Shown piece after piece: positions 1-7,974 of a stretch of 17,219 bases of DNA. A model generated the notes under the pieces. The model did not search any database. It was not told the origin of the DNA and saw nothing but the letters and a program-made list of their open reading frames with translations. The DNA is from Oligoflexia bacterium (GTDB lineage Bacteria; Bdellovibrionota; UBA1018). How positions within the stretch are numbered: the stretch's first letter is position 1; each line of letters opens with the position of its first letter. The position numbers and the translations under genes were made by a program. Location: positions 1 through 17,219 of the forward strand of contig CAIOHW010000333.1 of NCBI GenBank assembly GCA_903858195.1, read 5' to 3'.

Positions 1-336
1 CGCATCAATGCCGAAGACCCTGAGAAGTTCACGCCTTCTCCCGGTAAAATCACGGCCTTGCATGTGCCGGGTGGGTTGGGCGTGCGCATCGAATCGTTCG
101 TGTATGACCAGTACAAGGTCGTTCCGTTCTACGATTCCATGATCGCCAAGCTCATCGTCCACGCTCCGACGCGCGACGAAGCGATCGCAAAAATGCGACA
201 GGCGCTTGACGAGTTCGTGGTCGAGGGGATCAAGACCAACGTGTCATTCCACAAGAAGATCATGGCGAGCGAGAAGTTCCGGAACGCTCGCTACGACACC
301 CACTTTTTGGAAGAGTTTCTCGCTAAATCCGAATAA
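1..336 (+). CDS. accC: Acetyl-CoA carboxylase biotin carboxylase subunit, C-terminal part (5' end outside window)
   Basis: The frame is open from base 1 and ends in TAA at 334-336, giving 111 residues. They match the C-terminal lid/domain of biotin carboxylase: RINAEDPEKFTPSPGKI near the left edge, then PGGLGVRIES, a PFYDSMIAKLIVHAPTRDEAI segment and VEGIKTNVSFHKKIM. Biotin carboxylase carboxylates biotin on AccB using ATP and bicarbonate. This is the first half-reaction of acetyl-CoA carboxylase, which commits carbon to fatty-acid synthesis in the cytoplasm. AccC proteins are usually about 445-450 residues, so roughly three quarters lies upstream, probably preceded by accB. The next gene starts 10 bases later on the same strand, so this appears to be the upstream part of an operon with tamB. 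A pyruvate or propionyl-CoA carboxylase subunit would look similar over this short stretch, but the early stop after the domain favours a stand-alone AccC. Confidence 0.9.
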   Translation, partial: RINAEDPEKFTPSPGKITALHVPGGLGVRIESFVYDQYKVVPFYDSMIAKLIVHAPTRDEAIAKMRQALDEFVVEGIKTNVSFHKKIMASEKFRNARYDTHFLEEFLAKSE

Positions 337-346
337 AATTGGAGAG

Positions 347-1144
347 ATGGCCGTCTCTCCAAAAGAGCCCACCGAGCTTAGCCAGATCGATCTGGGGGAT
401 GATCTGCTCGCGCCCGATGCAGGGGTGCAAGGGCCTGCCGTCGCGCGCCGCGAGGTCGAGCCCACAGTCCACCAGGATCTGGACAGTGCCCGCATCCTCA
501 TGGCCGAGGGATTGTTGTTCGATGCCCGCCACACCTTGTTCCGCGTGCTGCGGCGGGAACCCGAAAACCCCATGGCCCGCAGGCTTCTCGAAGAGATCCG
601 GACGCAGGAGGTCCAAGCTCTGATCGAGGCCCGCTCTCCCGTGCGTTCGACGCTCACGGACCTGAAGATCCCTCCGACGATCGATCCAGAGTCGGCGCTC
701 GCGAGGCTCGATGCGGACCTGAGGCTCGGTGTCGACACCTCTGCTCTTGAGCGCCCTCGGTGCGAGGCCTGGCTTGAGGCGGGACTGCCGGCGTCGGCCT
801 CGCCGCGCGAGAGCATGGACTGGGCTGTGGCGATGATCGTTTTAGGCCAGCCGGAACTTGCAGTCGAAGTGCTGGAAAGGGCTCCTGCCCGGGTGACTGA
901 TCCGGCGCTTCAGATCCTGCATGCCGAGGCGCTCGTGCTGTGTGGGCACGCAAGTGAAGCGTGCATGAATTGTGAGCAGGCCCTCAGGGATCCGGAGATC
1001 AGCTCGTCCCAGCGCGGTGAATTCAATTACCTGCGTGCCCGCGCTCTGGAGCTCTTGGGGCGGCACGAAGAGGCGCGCTCCGCCTATGCGCTTCTGGGCG
1101 AACTGCGTGACAGCAGCCTGCGGCTCCGCGGGGCCGGGGGCTGA
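347..1144 (+). CDS. TPR-like helical repeat protein, function unknown
   Basis: This encodes 265 residues from ATG 347. I chose this start because it lies just after accC and follows GGAGAG at 341-346, although that Shine-Dalgarno-like stretch is unusually close to the ATG. An upstream in-frame start would run deep into accC. There is no signal peptide or membrane segment, so the product is probably cytoplasmic. After an acidic, low-complexity start (residues 1-40), residues 45-85 form a TPR-like helical hairpin (LMAEGLLFDARHTLFRVLRR, then PENPMARRLLEEI). A second block of hairpins occupies about residues 158-258 (GQPELAVEVLERA, ALVLCGHASEACMNCEQAL, ARALELLGRHEEARSAYALL). The middle (85-155) is not recognised. 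TPR proteins are usually interaction scaffolds. It sits 10 bases after accC and 4 before tamB, so it is probably co-expressed with both. No partner can be read from the sequence. Confidence 0.8.
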   Translation: MAVSPKEPTELSQIDLGDDLLAPDAGVQGPAVARREVEPTVHQDLDSARILMAEGLLFDARHTLFRVLRREPENPMARRLLEEIRTQEVQALIEARSPVRSTLTDLKIPPTIDPESALARLDADLRLGVDTSALERPRCEAWLEAGLPASASPRESMDWAVAMIVLGQPELAVEVLERAPARVTDPALQILHAEALVLCGHASEACMNCEQALRDPEISSSQRGEFNYLRARALELLGRHEEARSAYALLGELRDSSLRLRGAGG

Positions 1145-1148
1145 TTCG

Positions 1149-4100
1149 ATGTTCAGGCGTCCGTTGCTGCTTTTTGCCCTGATCACCACGGTCCTGGTCG
1201 GATCGGCGCTCGGGTTCGTGCAGAGCCGGACCTTTGCCCGCATGGTTCGAAACTTTCTGGAGCGATCCGTTCCGCCCGAGCTCGGAGTGCGCGGCAATTT
1301 CAGCGAGTTCGGGATACGGCTTTTTCCTCCCGCCGTCTCGATCAGCCAGCCGGAGCTCAAGCTCGACCCTGAGAACTTGCTCTCGCTTCCAGCCGACTCG
1401 GTGATCCGGGCCAACCGCATTGACCTGCGCTTCAGGCCGCTGCAGATGCTCACCGGTCATGTCGAGCTGCAGGAAGTCCGCGTGGTCGGAGGCGACATCG
1501 AGCTGGCCATTTCAACGGCCACCGCAAAGCCCGTTGCACGCAAGCAGAAGGCAGGCCTGAGCTGGGACCAGCTCGTCAAGATCCGGGTGGCGGGAGTCGC
1601 CCTCGAGGATTCCACAGTCACGCTGACTTGGCCGGACAGGGGCCTTCGCCTTGAGGTCGAAACCCAGGAGATTTCGGCTGCTCGCTCGGGCCAGGGATCC
1701 AAGGCTCTGATCGCGCTTGAAGGAGCGCTCGGTTCATTCGCAGTCGTGAGTGGTGAAACCTCGCGCCGTGTGACCGGCATCGAGGTCAACGCCGAGATCC
1801 GGTCAGACCAGATCGATATCGCAAGCCTGTCGGCTGACTTCGGCACCGAGCAGTTTGAGTTCCCGGTGCGCACGAGCGGTACGATTGAGGGAAGCATCAT
1901 CGACCTCTCCTCGCTCCACGCTGATCTCGAAATTTCTGCCGGCGGCGAGCTGTCATCGCTCGCGGCCTGGGCCGGTATTTCGGGAGGTGAGATGACGGGC
2001 GATCTGTCTTTCGAGGGACGCCTGCGTGCCAACCTGATGGAACTCGAGCGCACGCTGTCGTTTGAGGGACGCACTGTCCTCGAAAAGGGACTCGTGCACG
2101 GTTGGAGCACGGATCGGACCGTGCTTGAGGGCAGGTTCGAATCGCAGGGGCGGTTTTCGTCCGGCAAGATCTCGCTCAGTTCGGGTCGGGTCGGGTTATC
2201 GGGCGGCGAGCTCACACTCGGTGCCACGAGCCTGCAGCTCGGCAAGTCCGAGCCTGCCTCTATCCAGGTGGGGCTCAGGGATGTGGCCCTTTCTGATCTG
2301 CTCGGACCCTATTCCGCAACCGTGGGTCATCTGCAGATGCGGCTGGGCGGGACGCTCGACCTTCGCATTCAGAGCGGAAGGGACGGGGTCCGCGTGGGCG
2401 CTCGATCCAAGCTCCAGGCCCCCTTGCTGGCACTCTACTCATCCGTGAAAGGGGGCAGCGTCCGCGAATCCGACCTGATCCTCCGGGCTCGGTCACCCCG
2501 CATCGAGGGGGACTTCGTCGTTGAGCCCGGGCGTTTCGTGCCGGGCCAGCTTGAGCTCGCCTTTGGAGCGTCCCGATTCAAGGTCGGGGGTGGCGTGGCC
2601 TGGCCCGCTCCCAAGCGAGACATCGTGTGGGATTTGCAGGCGGGCGGGCAGGTCGATCTCAGTGACCTCCAGAGCCTCGGCGGTTCACCGATCGAGGGAA
2701 AGGGCATGCTTCAGGCCCGGGTGCATGGCGTGGGCGACCGGCTCATGGTCGACTTCGACACCGAATTGGAGGGCGCCCGATACATCGGCCTGAATTTCGG
2801 AAAGCTTCTCGGAAAGATGTCCCTCTCGGAGGGCATGCAAAAGCTTGGGTTCCACCAGGTGCGCGCAAGAAGTGGAACGTCTTCGTACATGGTCGATGGT
2901 CCGATCGATTTTCGCGGCCCGGGCAGCATGGGGCTGGTCTTCGACATGCCGTCCGGCAGGGTGGAGGATTTTCTGCAGATCTTCTCGCCCCTGACTTCCG
3001 GCCTGCAGTGGTTTCCAGAGAGCCTCCGGGGCAGGGTCCGCGTTTCCGGTACGGTGGGCGGCTCGCTCTCGCTTGACGGTATGGACATCCAGTGCCGGAT
3101 CGAGGGCCAGAACTGGTCGTTCCTGGGAGAGCAGTTCCGCGCGGTGAAGTTCCGCGGCGGCTACCAGAAGGGCGGATACTGGGCCGATGATCTCGTTGCC
3201 ATCAAGCGCACGGGTTCGATCCTTGGAAGGATCGCCTATGGCGCAGATGAAAAGTTCAACTGGAAGATCCGGACCCAGAACTTCTCGTTGCGTGATTTTG
3301 ACTGGATCATCCGCCTCGATGTTCCGATCGGAGGAGAGCTTGGACTCCAGTCCGAAGGAGAAGGGCGCATGGATCAGCTCGACTCGACGACGCGCGCACG
3401 CGTCGCAGACGTAGTGATCCGAGGTCTGCAGTTGCCCGACTCAGCGCTTGAGATTTCGTCGAAGCAGGGAAGCTTCAAGGCGGATGGAGTGGCGGTGGGC
3501 GGCCAGCTCCGGCTCGCCCTCGAACACGATCCTCGGACCGGAGCGCAGAACCGGCTCAACGTCACTGCGGATGGCTTTGACTTCGCCCCGCTCTTGATTC
3601 TTCTTAAGCCGGATCTGTCCCTGGACTCCTCGCTGCGTGCTCGGGTCGCAGGTGCGCTGGATCTCGGATATCGTGGCGACGGGATTGAGCTCGCCTCAGG
3701 AACGGTGTCCATCCGCGAGCTCGACATGCGAAAGAAGGGCGCCTTTCTCCGCCTGGTCGAGCCGGTGGCCGGCCGAATGGAGGGAGGAAGTCTCTCTCTT
3801 CCAGCCATCCGGGTCACCTCCGCAGACGGTGCGGTTGCATCGGCAAGACCTTTGTCGGAGCGTGGCAACTGGCGCACCCAGCTCTCCGGAAACATCGACC
3901 TCTCGGTCATCGAGTTCGTGGTGCCGGCGATCTCGCAGGCATCCGGTCCGGTGGCTCTCGACTTCATGCTCTCGGGCAGGGTCGATGAGCCCGCTTTTTC
4001 CGGCAAAGCCGAGATCAGGGGTGGATCCATCCGGATGGCCGGTCTCGATACGCCGATTGAGAACCTGATGGGTCGGATGAGTGTGAAGCAGAACCGGTGG

Positions 4101-5252
4101 ACGCTCTCCGGCCTGCAAGCCGACCTGGCGCAGGGCCGAGTCTCCGCATCTGGCCAGATGCTCGTGCATGCCGATCGACTTCCCGAAGTGGATTTCTCGC
4201 TGTCGCTCTCCGACAACCGAATCAAGGCCTACCCCTTCCAGTTCGTCAGGTTGCGCTCGGGCAACCTGAGGCTTTCGGGCAATCATCTTCCCTATGACAT
4301 CACGGGCACGATCGTGATCGATGAGGCGCTCTCGCGCGAAAAGCTCGCCAACGCGGGTCAGGGAATCGTGCTGCAGTCGACCATGTATGCTCCGGTGGCC
4401 ACCGCCGGGAGCGCCATCGACTTCCCGAAATTCCAGCTCAAGGTCGACATCATCGCGGATTCGGGGCTGCGCTTCCAAAATGAGTTTCTGGATGTGGAAA
4501 TGAAGGCCAGGGTGAGCGCCGTCAATACGATCGTTGCGCCTCGAATCGTCGGCCGTGCCGAGCTTGTTCCTGGGCAGGGAAAGCTGAGCTTCAAGGAGCA
4601 CGTCTTCCAGATTCAGTCGGCGCAGGTGGTTTTTGACAACCCCAATGCGATGGATCCAAGGTTCGAGCTGGGAGCTGTCACGGAGATCTCCGGCACCAAG
4701 ATCCAGCTGTTTACCTCCGGTACTGCCGGAAGCTACAAGATCGACCTCTCGTCCAATCCCGTGATGCCCGAGTCCGAGATCCTTTCGCTCCTTGCCATCG
4801 GAAGGACGAGTGAGGACTCGAGGCGGCTCCGGAGCACGAACGTCAGCGGAATCCAGCAGAGCGAGGCGGCGTCGCTGATCCTGCACTCGATGGACTTTAA
4901 TCGTGACGTCAAGGAGAAGACCGGTTTTCAAATCGGCTTGGGCGAGGCGATGGACACCAACACGGGTGCAAGTGCGTTTCGACCGCAGGCGGACGCCGAG
5001 AGTACGGTGGCCCCCAAGATCGTCCTCAAGCGCCAGATCGGCAAGCGTGTGGACTTGAGCGTGGGGTCGACGGTGGGTGCCGGTGCCACGACCCAGCGCG
5101 AGGTGAACGCCGACCTGTACCTTTCTCCGTCGGTCTCGGTGCGGGGGGTGTGGAACTACCTCGAAGGCACCACCACCCAGGACGCGGGCGCATCTCAACA
5201 GGGACGCACGAGCTTCGGGCTCGATCTCAAGCTCCAAAAGAGGTTCAAGTAG
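1149..5252 (+). CDS. tamB: TamB-like translocation/assembly module protein (AsmA-like, DUF490)
   Basis: This encodes 1367 residues, a little longer than E. coli TamB (about 1260). The chosen ATG at 1149 gives an N-terminal anchor: MFRRP, then a hydrophobic stretch at about residues 5-23 (LLLFALITTVLVGSALGF). It has GGGGG eight bases upstream. Starts further upstream would lie inside the TPR gene. The body is a long run of alternating polar/hydrophobic beta strands with glycines, typical of the AsmA-like/TamB beta-taco fold. The C-terminal DUF490 region (about 1000-1367) is recognisable: PGQGKLSFKEHVFQIQSA, VVFDNPNAMDPRFELG, NPVMPESEILSLLAIGRTSED near residue 1213, and an end of alternating strands (SFGLDLKLQKRF). 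Family knowledge: TamB spans the periplasm from the inner membrane to an Omp85 partner. It is implicated in outer-membrane protein assembly and, with related AsmA-like proteins, in phospholipid transport. The Omp85 gene starts 3 bases downstream, supporting a TAM-type pair. Confidence 0.93.
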   Translation: MFRRPLLLFALITTVLVGSALGFVQSRTFARMVRNFLERSVPPELGVRGNFSEFGIRLFPPAVSISQPELKLDPENLLSLPADSVIRANRIDLRFRPLQMLTGHVELQEVRVVGGDIELAISTATAKPVARKQKAGLSWDQLVKIRVAGVALEDSTVTLTWPDRGLRLEVETQEISAARSGQGSKALIALEGALGSFAVVSGETSRRVTGIEVNAEIRSDQIDIASLSADFGTEQFEFPVRTSGTIEGSIIDLSSLHADLEISAGGELSSLAAWAGISGGEMTGDLSFEGRLRANLMELERTLSFEGRTVLEKGLVHGWSTDRTVLEGRFESQGRFSSGKISLSSGRVGLSGGELTLGATSLQLGKSEPASIQVGLRDVALSDLLGPYSATVGHLQMRLGGTLDLRIQSGRDGVRVGARSKLQAPLLALYSSVKGGSVRESDLILRARSPRIEGDFVVEPGRFVPGQLELAFGASRFKVGGGVAWPAPKRDIVWDLQAGGQVDLSDLQSLGGSPIEGKGMLQARVHGVGDRLMVDFDTELEGARYIGLNFGKLLGKMSLSEGMQKLGFHQVRARSGTSSYMVDGPIDFRGPGSMGLVFDMPSGRVEDFLQIFSPLTSGLQWFPESLRGRVRVSGTVGGSLSLDGMDIQCRIEGQNWSFLGEQFRAVKFRGGYQKGGYWADDLVAIKRTGSILGRIAYGADEKFNWKIRTQNFSLRDFDWIIRLDVPIGGELGLQSEGEGRMDQLDSTTRARVADVVIRGLQLPDSALEISSKQGSFKADGVAVGGQLRLALEHDPRTGAQNRLNVTADGFDFAPLLILLKPDLSLDSSLRARVAGALDLGYRGDGIELASGTVSIRELDMRKKGAFLRLVEPVAGRMEGGSLSLPAIRVTSADGAVASARPLSERGNWRTQLSGNIDLSVIEFVVPAISQASGPVALDFMLSGRVDEPAFSGKAEIRGGSIRMAGLDTPIENLMGRMSVKQNRWTLSGLQADLAQGRVSASGQMLVHADRLPEVDFSLSLSDNRIKAYPFQFVRLRSGNLRLSGNHLPYDITGTIVIDEALSREKLANAGQGIVLQSTMYAPVATAGSAIDFPKFQLKVDIIADSGLRFQNEFLDVEMKARVSAVNTIVAPRIVGRAELVPGQGKLSFKEHVFQIQSAQVVFDNPNAMDPRFELGAVTEISGTKIQLFTSGTAGSYKIDLSSNPVMPESEILSLLAIGRTSEDSRRLRSTNVSGIQQSEAASLILHSMDFNRDVKEKTGFQIGLGEAMDTNTGASAFRPQADAESTVAPKIVLKRQIGKRVDLSVGSTVGAGATTQREVNADLYLSPSVSVRGVWNYLEGTTTQDAGASQQGRTSFGLDLKLQKRFK

Positions 5253-5255
5253 CCG

Positions 5256-7892
5256 ATGCGCTCACGATCCCTTATGGCTGCGCTCCTGCTGCTGGGCCTG
5301 TTTGGATCGCCTGGGGCCGCTCATTCGGCTCCCAGAGAGCCGCAGGGCGAGGTGGAGCAGATCGAGGCCGAGGGGATGATCGCGTTTGGCGTTTCGGAGC
5401 TCGAGTCGGTGCTCGAGCTCGAGGCCGGTGAGAGGTACGACCCGGCTCTTGCCGCGCGCTCGGCCGAGAACCTCAAGGAGCTGTATCGGTATCGTGGATT
5501 CCCGGAGGCATCAGTCACGGCGGAGTGGACCGAGCAGCGCGTACTCAAGGTGATCGTGCGCGAAGGACGTCCGGTTCGGATCGCCGAGGTCAAAATCATT
5601 CCAGAGGGCGACCGGTCGCGAGATAACCAGCTTGCCTGGCGCAAAAACCTGCCCAAGCTCAAGTCGCTGCTCAATCTCAGGGCAGGCGACATCTTTGACC
5701 AGGAGCGCGCCACTGCAACGGCAAGGCTCCTCCAGTCGGCCCTGCAGGAAGAGGAATACGTGGGCTCATCGGTCAATGAGGTCAAGGTCGACCGCGTCGA
5801 CCGCGGCTCGGACACCTCGACCTCCGGGTGGGTTGCGCTGCAGATCCGGGTGGATCTCGGGGATCTTGTCTCCTTTGGTTTTCGCGGGAACCAATATTTC
5901 TCGCGCAACGAGTTGATCGAGCAGCTTCAGGAGCAGAGGGCGCTTGGGCTGGGGCGCAATTACCTGGAGACCCTCCAGGCAAGGCTGCTCGAGACTTACT
6001 CGGCTGCGGGCTTTGGCCGGGCGTCGATCCGGGCTTTTCCGCGCGAGTCACAACAGGGCTCGGGCCGTCACGTCACCTGGGTCATCGACGAAGGCCCGCG
6101 CTGGCGCGTCGGAGCAATCGAGTTCGATGGCAATGAGGCATTCAGCGACCGCGAGCTTCTGCGGATCTTTGGGCAGGGGCTCCCCAGGATGCTCGAGAAC
6201 CGGATCTATGTTCAATCCGAGGTCGACAAGGCCGCCGAGTTTCTGGTTCAGAAGCTCAAATCGAGGGGATACCTTTCTGCGCGGTTGCTCAGCCTCCAAA
6301 CCCTCTGGAACAGGGCCCACACCGAGGCCACGCTCCAACTCTACCTCTTTGAGGGCGGTCAGACCCGGGTAGGTGAGGTGGAGGTCTTTGAGCGTGGAAA
6401 GACCGCCGAGGTCGATCGCGCGACCGCACTCAGGCTGCTGGGCACTGAGCCCGGTGAGGCATTCAACATCTATGCATTCAATGACGGCATCCAGCAGCTC
6501 AAGCGCTGGTACCGAAACCGGGGGCACCTCGAGGCCGCCGTATTGAACGAGGGCAAGGCGGGCAACGGGATCTCGAACCCCGATGCCATCGTTCAGTATT
6601 CGGATGAAAATCGGATCGCCAACATTCGAGTCGAAGTGATCGCGGGGCGAAAATTCAGAGCCTCGAAGATCCGCGTGCGCGGCCTCTCCAAGACCCGAGA
6701 GTCCGTGCTTCTGAGAGAGATCAGCCTCAGGCCGGGGGATGTGCTCACCGAGCAGGCGGTGTTCGACAGTGAGAGCAGTCTCCGCAAGCTCGGGCTTTTC
6801 TCCGGCGCCCAGATCCGGCTCGAGCCCGATGAGTCAGATCCCGACCTCAGGGTGGTACAGGTCGAGGTCGACGAGGGCACCCCGGGGCTGTTGGCAGGCG
6901 GAGTGGGGTTTCGAAACGATCTGGGCGTGCGTGTGTTCGGTACAACTTCCTACGGCAACCTGTTCGGCAAGAACCACACCGTAGTCTTCAGCACCACGCT
7001 CAATCGCCGGGTCGAGGACCGGCGCGTCCCGGTCGAATACCAGGCGCAGCTCGGCTACATCTGGCCGTGGTTTGGATGGAATGACCTGTCTTTTCGACCC
7101 AATGTGACTTTTCAGCGCATCCAGTACGTGAACTTTGATGCTTCGACCCTCGCTCTTGCTGCCACGTGGGAGAAAAAGCTCCTCAAGGACTCGAACCTCA
7201 TCGCGGCCCTCAACTACAGTCTCGAGCGGATCGAGCAGAATGCCGAGGACGCCAACAGCATCGACAACCAGACGCTGACCATCGGCGCACTCACCCCGTC
7301 CGTGCGCCTCGATCTGCGGGACAACCCACTTGCGCCGACGCGTGGATTCTATGGTTCGCTCTCGTTTGAGTGGTCTGATCCGGCGCTGCTTTCGCAGGTG
7401 GATCCTTTTCCGGTGGGCTACACCCGTATGCTGTTTCGTTCGGACTACACCTGGAACTTCTGGCGCGACCTGACCTGGTACTTTTCTTTTCGTTCGGGCC
7501 TCGAGCGAAACACGCAGGACATCACCGATCCGCGCGTCGCCATTCCGCTCATCAAGCAGTTTGCGCTCGGTGGTGCGGCAAGCCTGAGGGGCTTTCGCGA
7601 GCAGGAGCTCAACATTCAAGACATCGCCGTTCGCGGTACGGCGTCTTATGTCAATTACCGGACGCAGCTCGACCTGCCGATCTCGGGCCCCATGCGCTTC
7701 GGGCCCTTCATTGATGCGGCCAATCTCCTCGTGGACCGATACTCCTTTAGCGAGGGCGTCCGATTCGGCACCGGTTTCGGCCTGCACTACCTGACTCCAG
7801 TCGGGCCCATCAACTTTGACCTCGGCTTCAAGGTCGCGCCTCGTGAGGGCGAAGAGGCCTATCGGTTTTATTTCTCGATCGGCATGATCTGA
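5256..7892 (+). CDS. Omp85-family outer membrane assembly protein (BamA/TamA-like), about six POTRA repeats
   Basis: This encodes 878 residues starting with a signal peptide (basic MRSRS, hydrophobic core AALLLLGLFG, likely cleavage near AHSA, residues 22-25). I read about six POTRA modules: residues ~33-103, 104-203, 204-280, 281-368, 369-464 and 465-540. Several begin with a strand and GN/RG turn (FGFRGNQYFS, IEFDGNEAFS, IRVRGLSKT) and end in V-EG. The C-terminal ~330 residues are a 16-strand-type barrel with the Omp85 loop-6 motif LRGF at 777-780. The terminal strand is aromatic (YRFYFSIGMI), though it ends in Ile rather than the usual Phe/Trp. BamA typically has 5 POTRAs and TamA 3, so this is not a standard TamA. 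It follows tamB by 3 bases, so a TAM-like role is most likely; it could also be the main BamA. The 13-base segment holding its stop is tandemly duplicated. Confidence 0.92.
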   Translation: MRSRSLMAALLLLGLFGSPGAAHSAPREPQGEVEQIEAEGMIAFGVSELESVLELEAGERYDPALAARSAENLKELYRYRGFPEASVTAEWTEQRVLKVIVREGRPVRIAEVKIIPEGDRSRDNQLAWRKNLPKLKSLLNLRAGDIFDQERATATARLLQSALQEEEYVGSSVNEVKVDRVDRGSDTSTSGWVALQIRVDLGDLVSFGFRGNQYFSRNELIEQLQEQRALGLGRNYLETLQARLLETYSAAGFGRASIRAFPRESQQGSGRHVTWVIDEGPRWRVGAIEFDGNEAFSDRELLRIFGQGLPRMLENRIYVQSEVDKAAEFLVQKLKSRGYLSARLLSLQTLWNRAHTEATLQLYLFEGGQTRVGEVEVFERGKTAEVDRATALRLLGTEPGEAFNIYAFNDGIQQLKRWYRNRGHLEAAVLNEGKAGNGISNPDAIVQYSDENRIANIRVEVIAGRKFRASKIRVRGLSKTRESVLLREISLRPGDVLTEQAVFDSESSLRKLGLFSGAQIRLEPDESDPDLRVVQVEVDEGTPGLLAGGVGFRNDLGVRVFGTTSYGNLFGKNHTVVFSTTLNRRVEDRRVPVEYQAQLGYIWPWFGWNDLSFRPNVTFQRIQYVNFDASTLALAATWEKKLLKDSNLIAALNYSLERIEQNAEDANSIDNQTLTIGALTPSVRLDLRDNPLAPTRGFYGSLSFEWSDPALLSQVDPFPVGYTRMLFRSDYTWNFWRDLTWYFSFRSGLERNTQDITDPRVAIPLIKQFALGGAASLRGFREQELNIQDIAVRGTASYVNYRTQLDLPISGPMRFGPFIDAANLLVDRYSFSEGVRFGTGFGLHYLTPVGPINFDLGFKVAPREGEEAYRFYFSIGMI

Positions 7893-7906
7893 CGGGATGA
7901 TCTGAG
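7881..7906 (+). repeat. Tandem 13-base near-duplication at the Omp85 stop codon
   Basis: GGCATGATCTGAC (7881-7893) is followed directly by GGGATGATCTGAG (7894-7906), identical at 11 of 13 positions. The first copy contains the last codons (Gly-Met-Ile) and TGA stop of the Omp85 gene; the second is non-coding. Confidence 0.7.
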
Positions 7907-7907
7907 T

Positions 7908-7927
7908 CGGTAGAAATTGCCGGTTTT
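7908..7927 (+). terminator. Weak candidate intrinsic terminator after the tamB/Omp85 operon
   Basis: CGGTA at 7908-7912 can pair with TGCCG at 7918-7922 (one G-T wobble) around a GAAAT loop, followed by G and TTTT at 7924-7927. The five-pair stem is short and the T-tract is only four bases, so termination would be inefficient. It is in the right place, between the Omp85 stop and the lipoprotein promoter, and nothing else there resembles a terminator. The same T-rich bases also fall where the -35 of the next promoter is expected. Confidence 0.3.
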
Positions 7928-7953
7928 CGCTCCTCCTTTCACCCCACTATAAT
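7925..7953 (+). promoter_or_regulatory. Sigma-70-type promoter for the lipoprotein gene
   Basis: A perfect TATAAT lies at 7948-7953. The best -35 at 17-base spacing is TTTCGC (7925-7930), a weak match to TTGACA. Transcription would begin around 7960, leaving a leader of roughly 15 bases that holds the ribosome binding site. Calling it a promoter rests mainly on the consensus -10 and its position in the only clear gap between two plus-strand transcription units. Confidence 0.6.
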
Positions 7954-7960
7954 GGTGAGT

Positions 7961-7966
7961 AAGGAG
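7961..7966 (+). promoter_or_regulatory. Ribosome binding site of the lipoprotein gene
   Basis: AAGGAG lies eight bases before ATG 7975. It is the clearest Shine-Dalgarno sequence in the window and fixes the start of the lipoprotein reading frame just ahead of its export signal. Confidence 0.8.
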
Positions 7967-7974
7967 AGCTCGAG

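Noticed and set aside
206..346. Upstream extension of the TPR gene start
   Set aside because: It would overlap accC in another frame by about 130 bases; the ATG at 347 just after accC is the simpler start.
972..1148. Upstream extension of the tamB start
   Set aside because: It lies within the TPR gene and would bury the hydrophobic membrane anchor, which begins right after ATG 1149.
3696..5237. A 513-codon open frame on the minus strand inside tamB
   Set aside because: It is antisense to a well-supported TamB-like protein, and its translation is rich in Arg/His with no recognisable domain. This is typical of a GC-rich shadow frame.
6834..7787. A 317-codon minus-strand open frame inside the Omp85 gene
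   Set aside because: It is antisense to the beta-barrel coding region, with low-complexity Arg/Glu-rich translation and no start signal.
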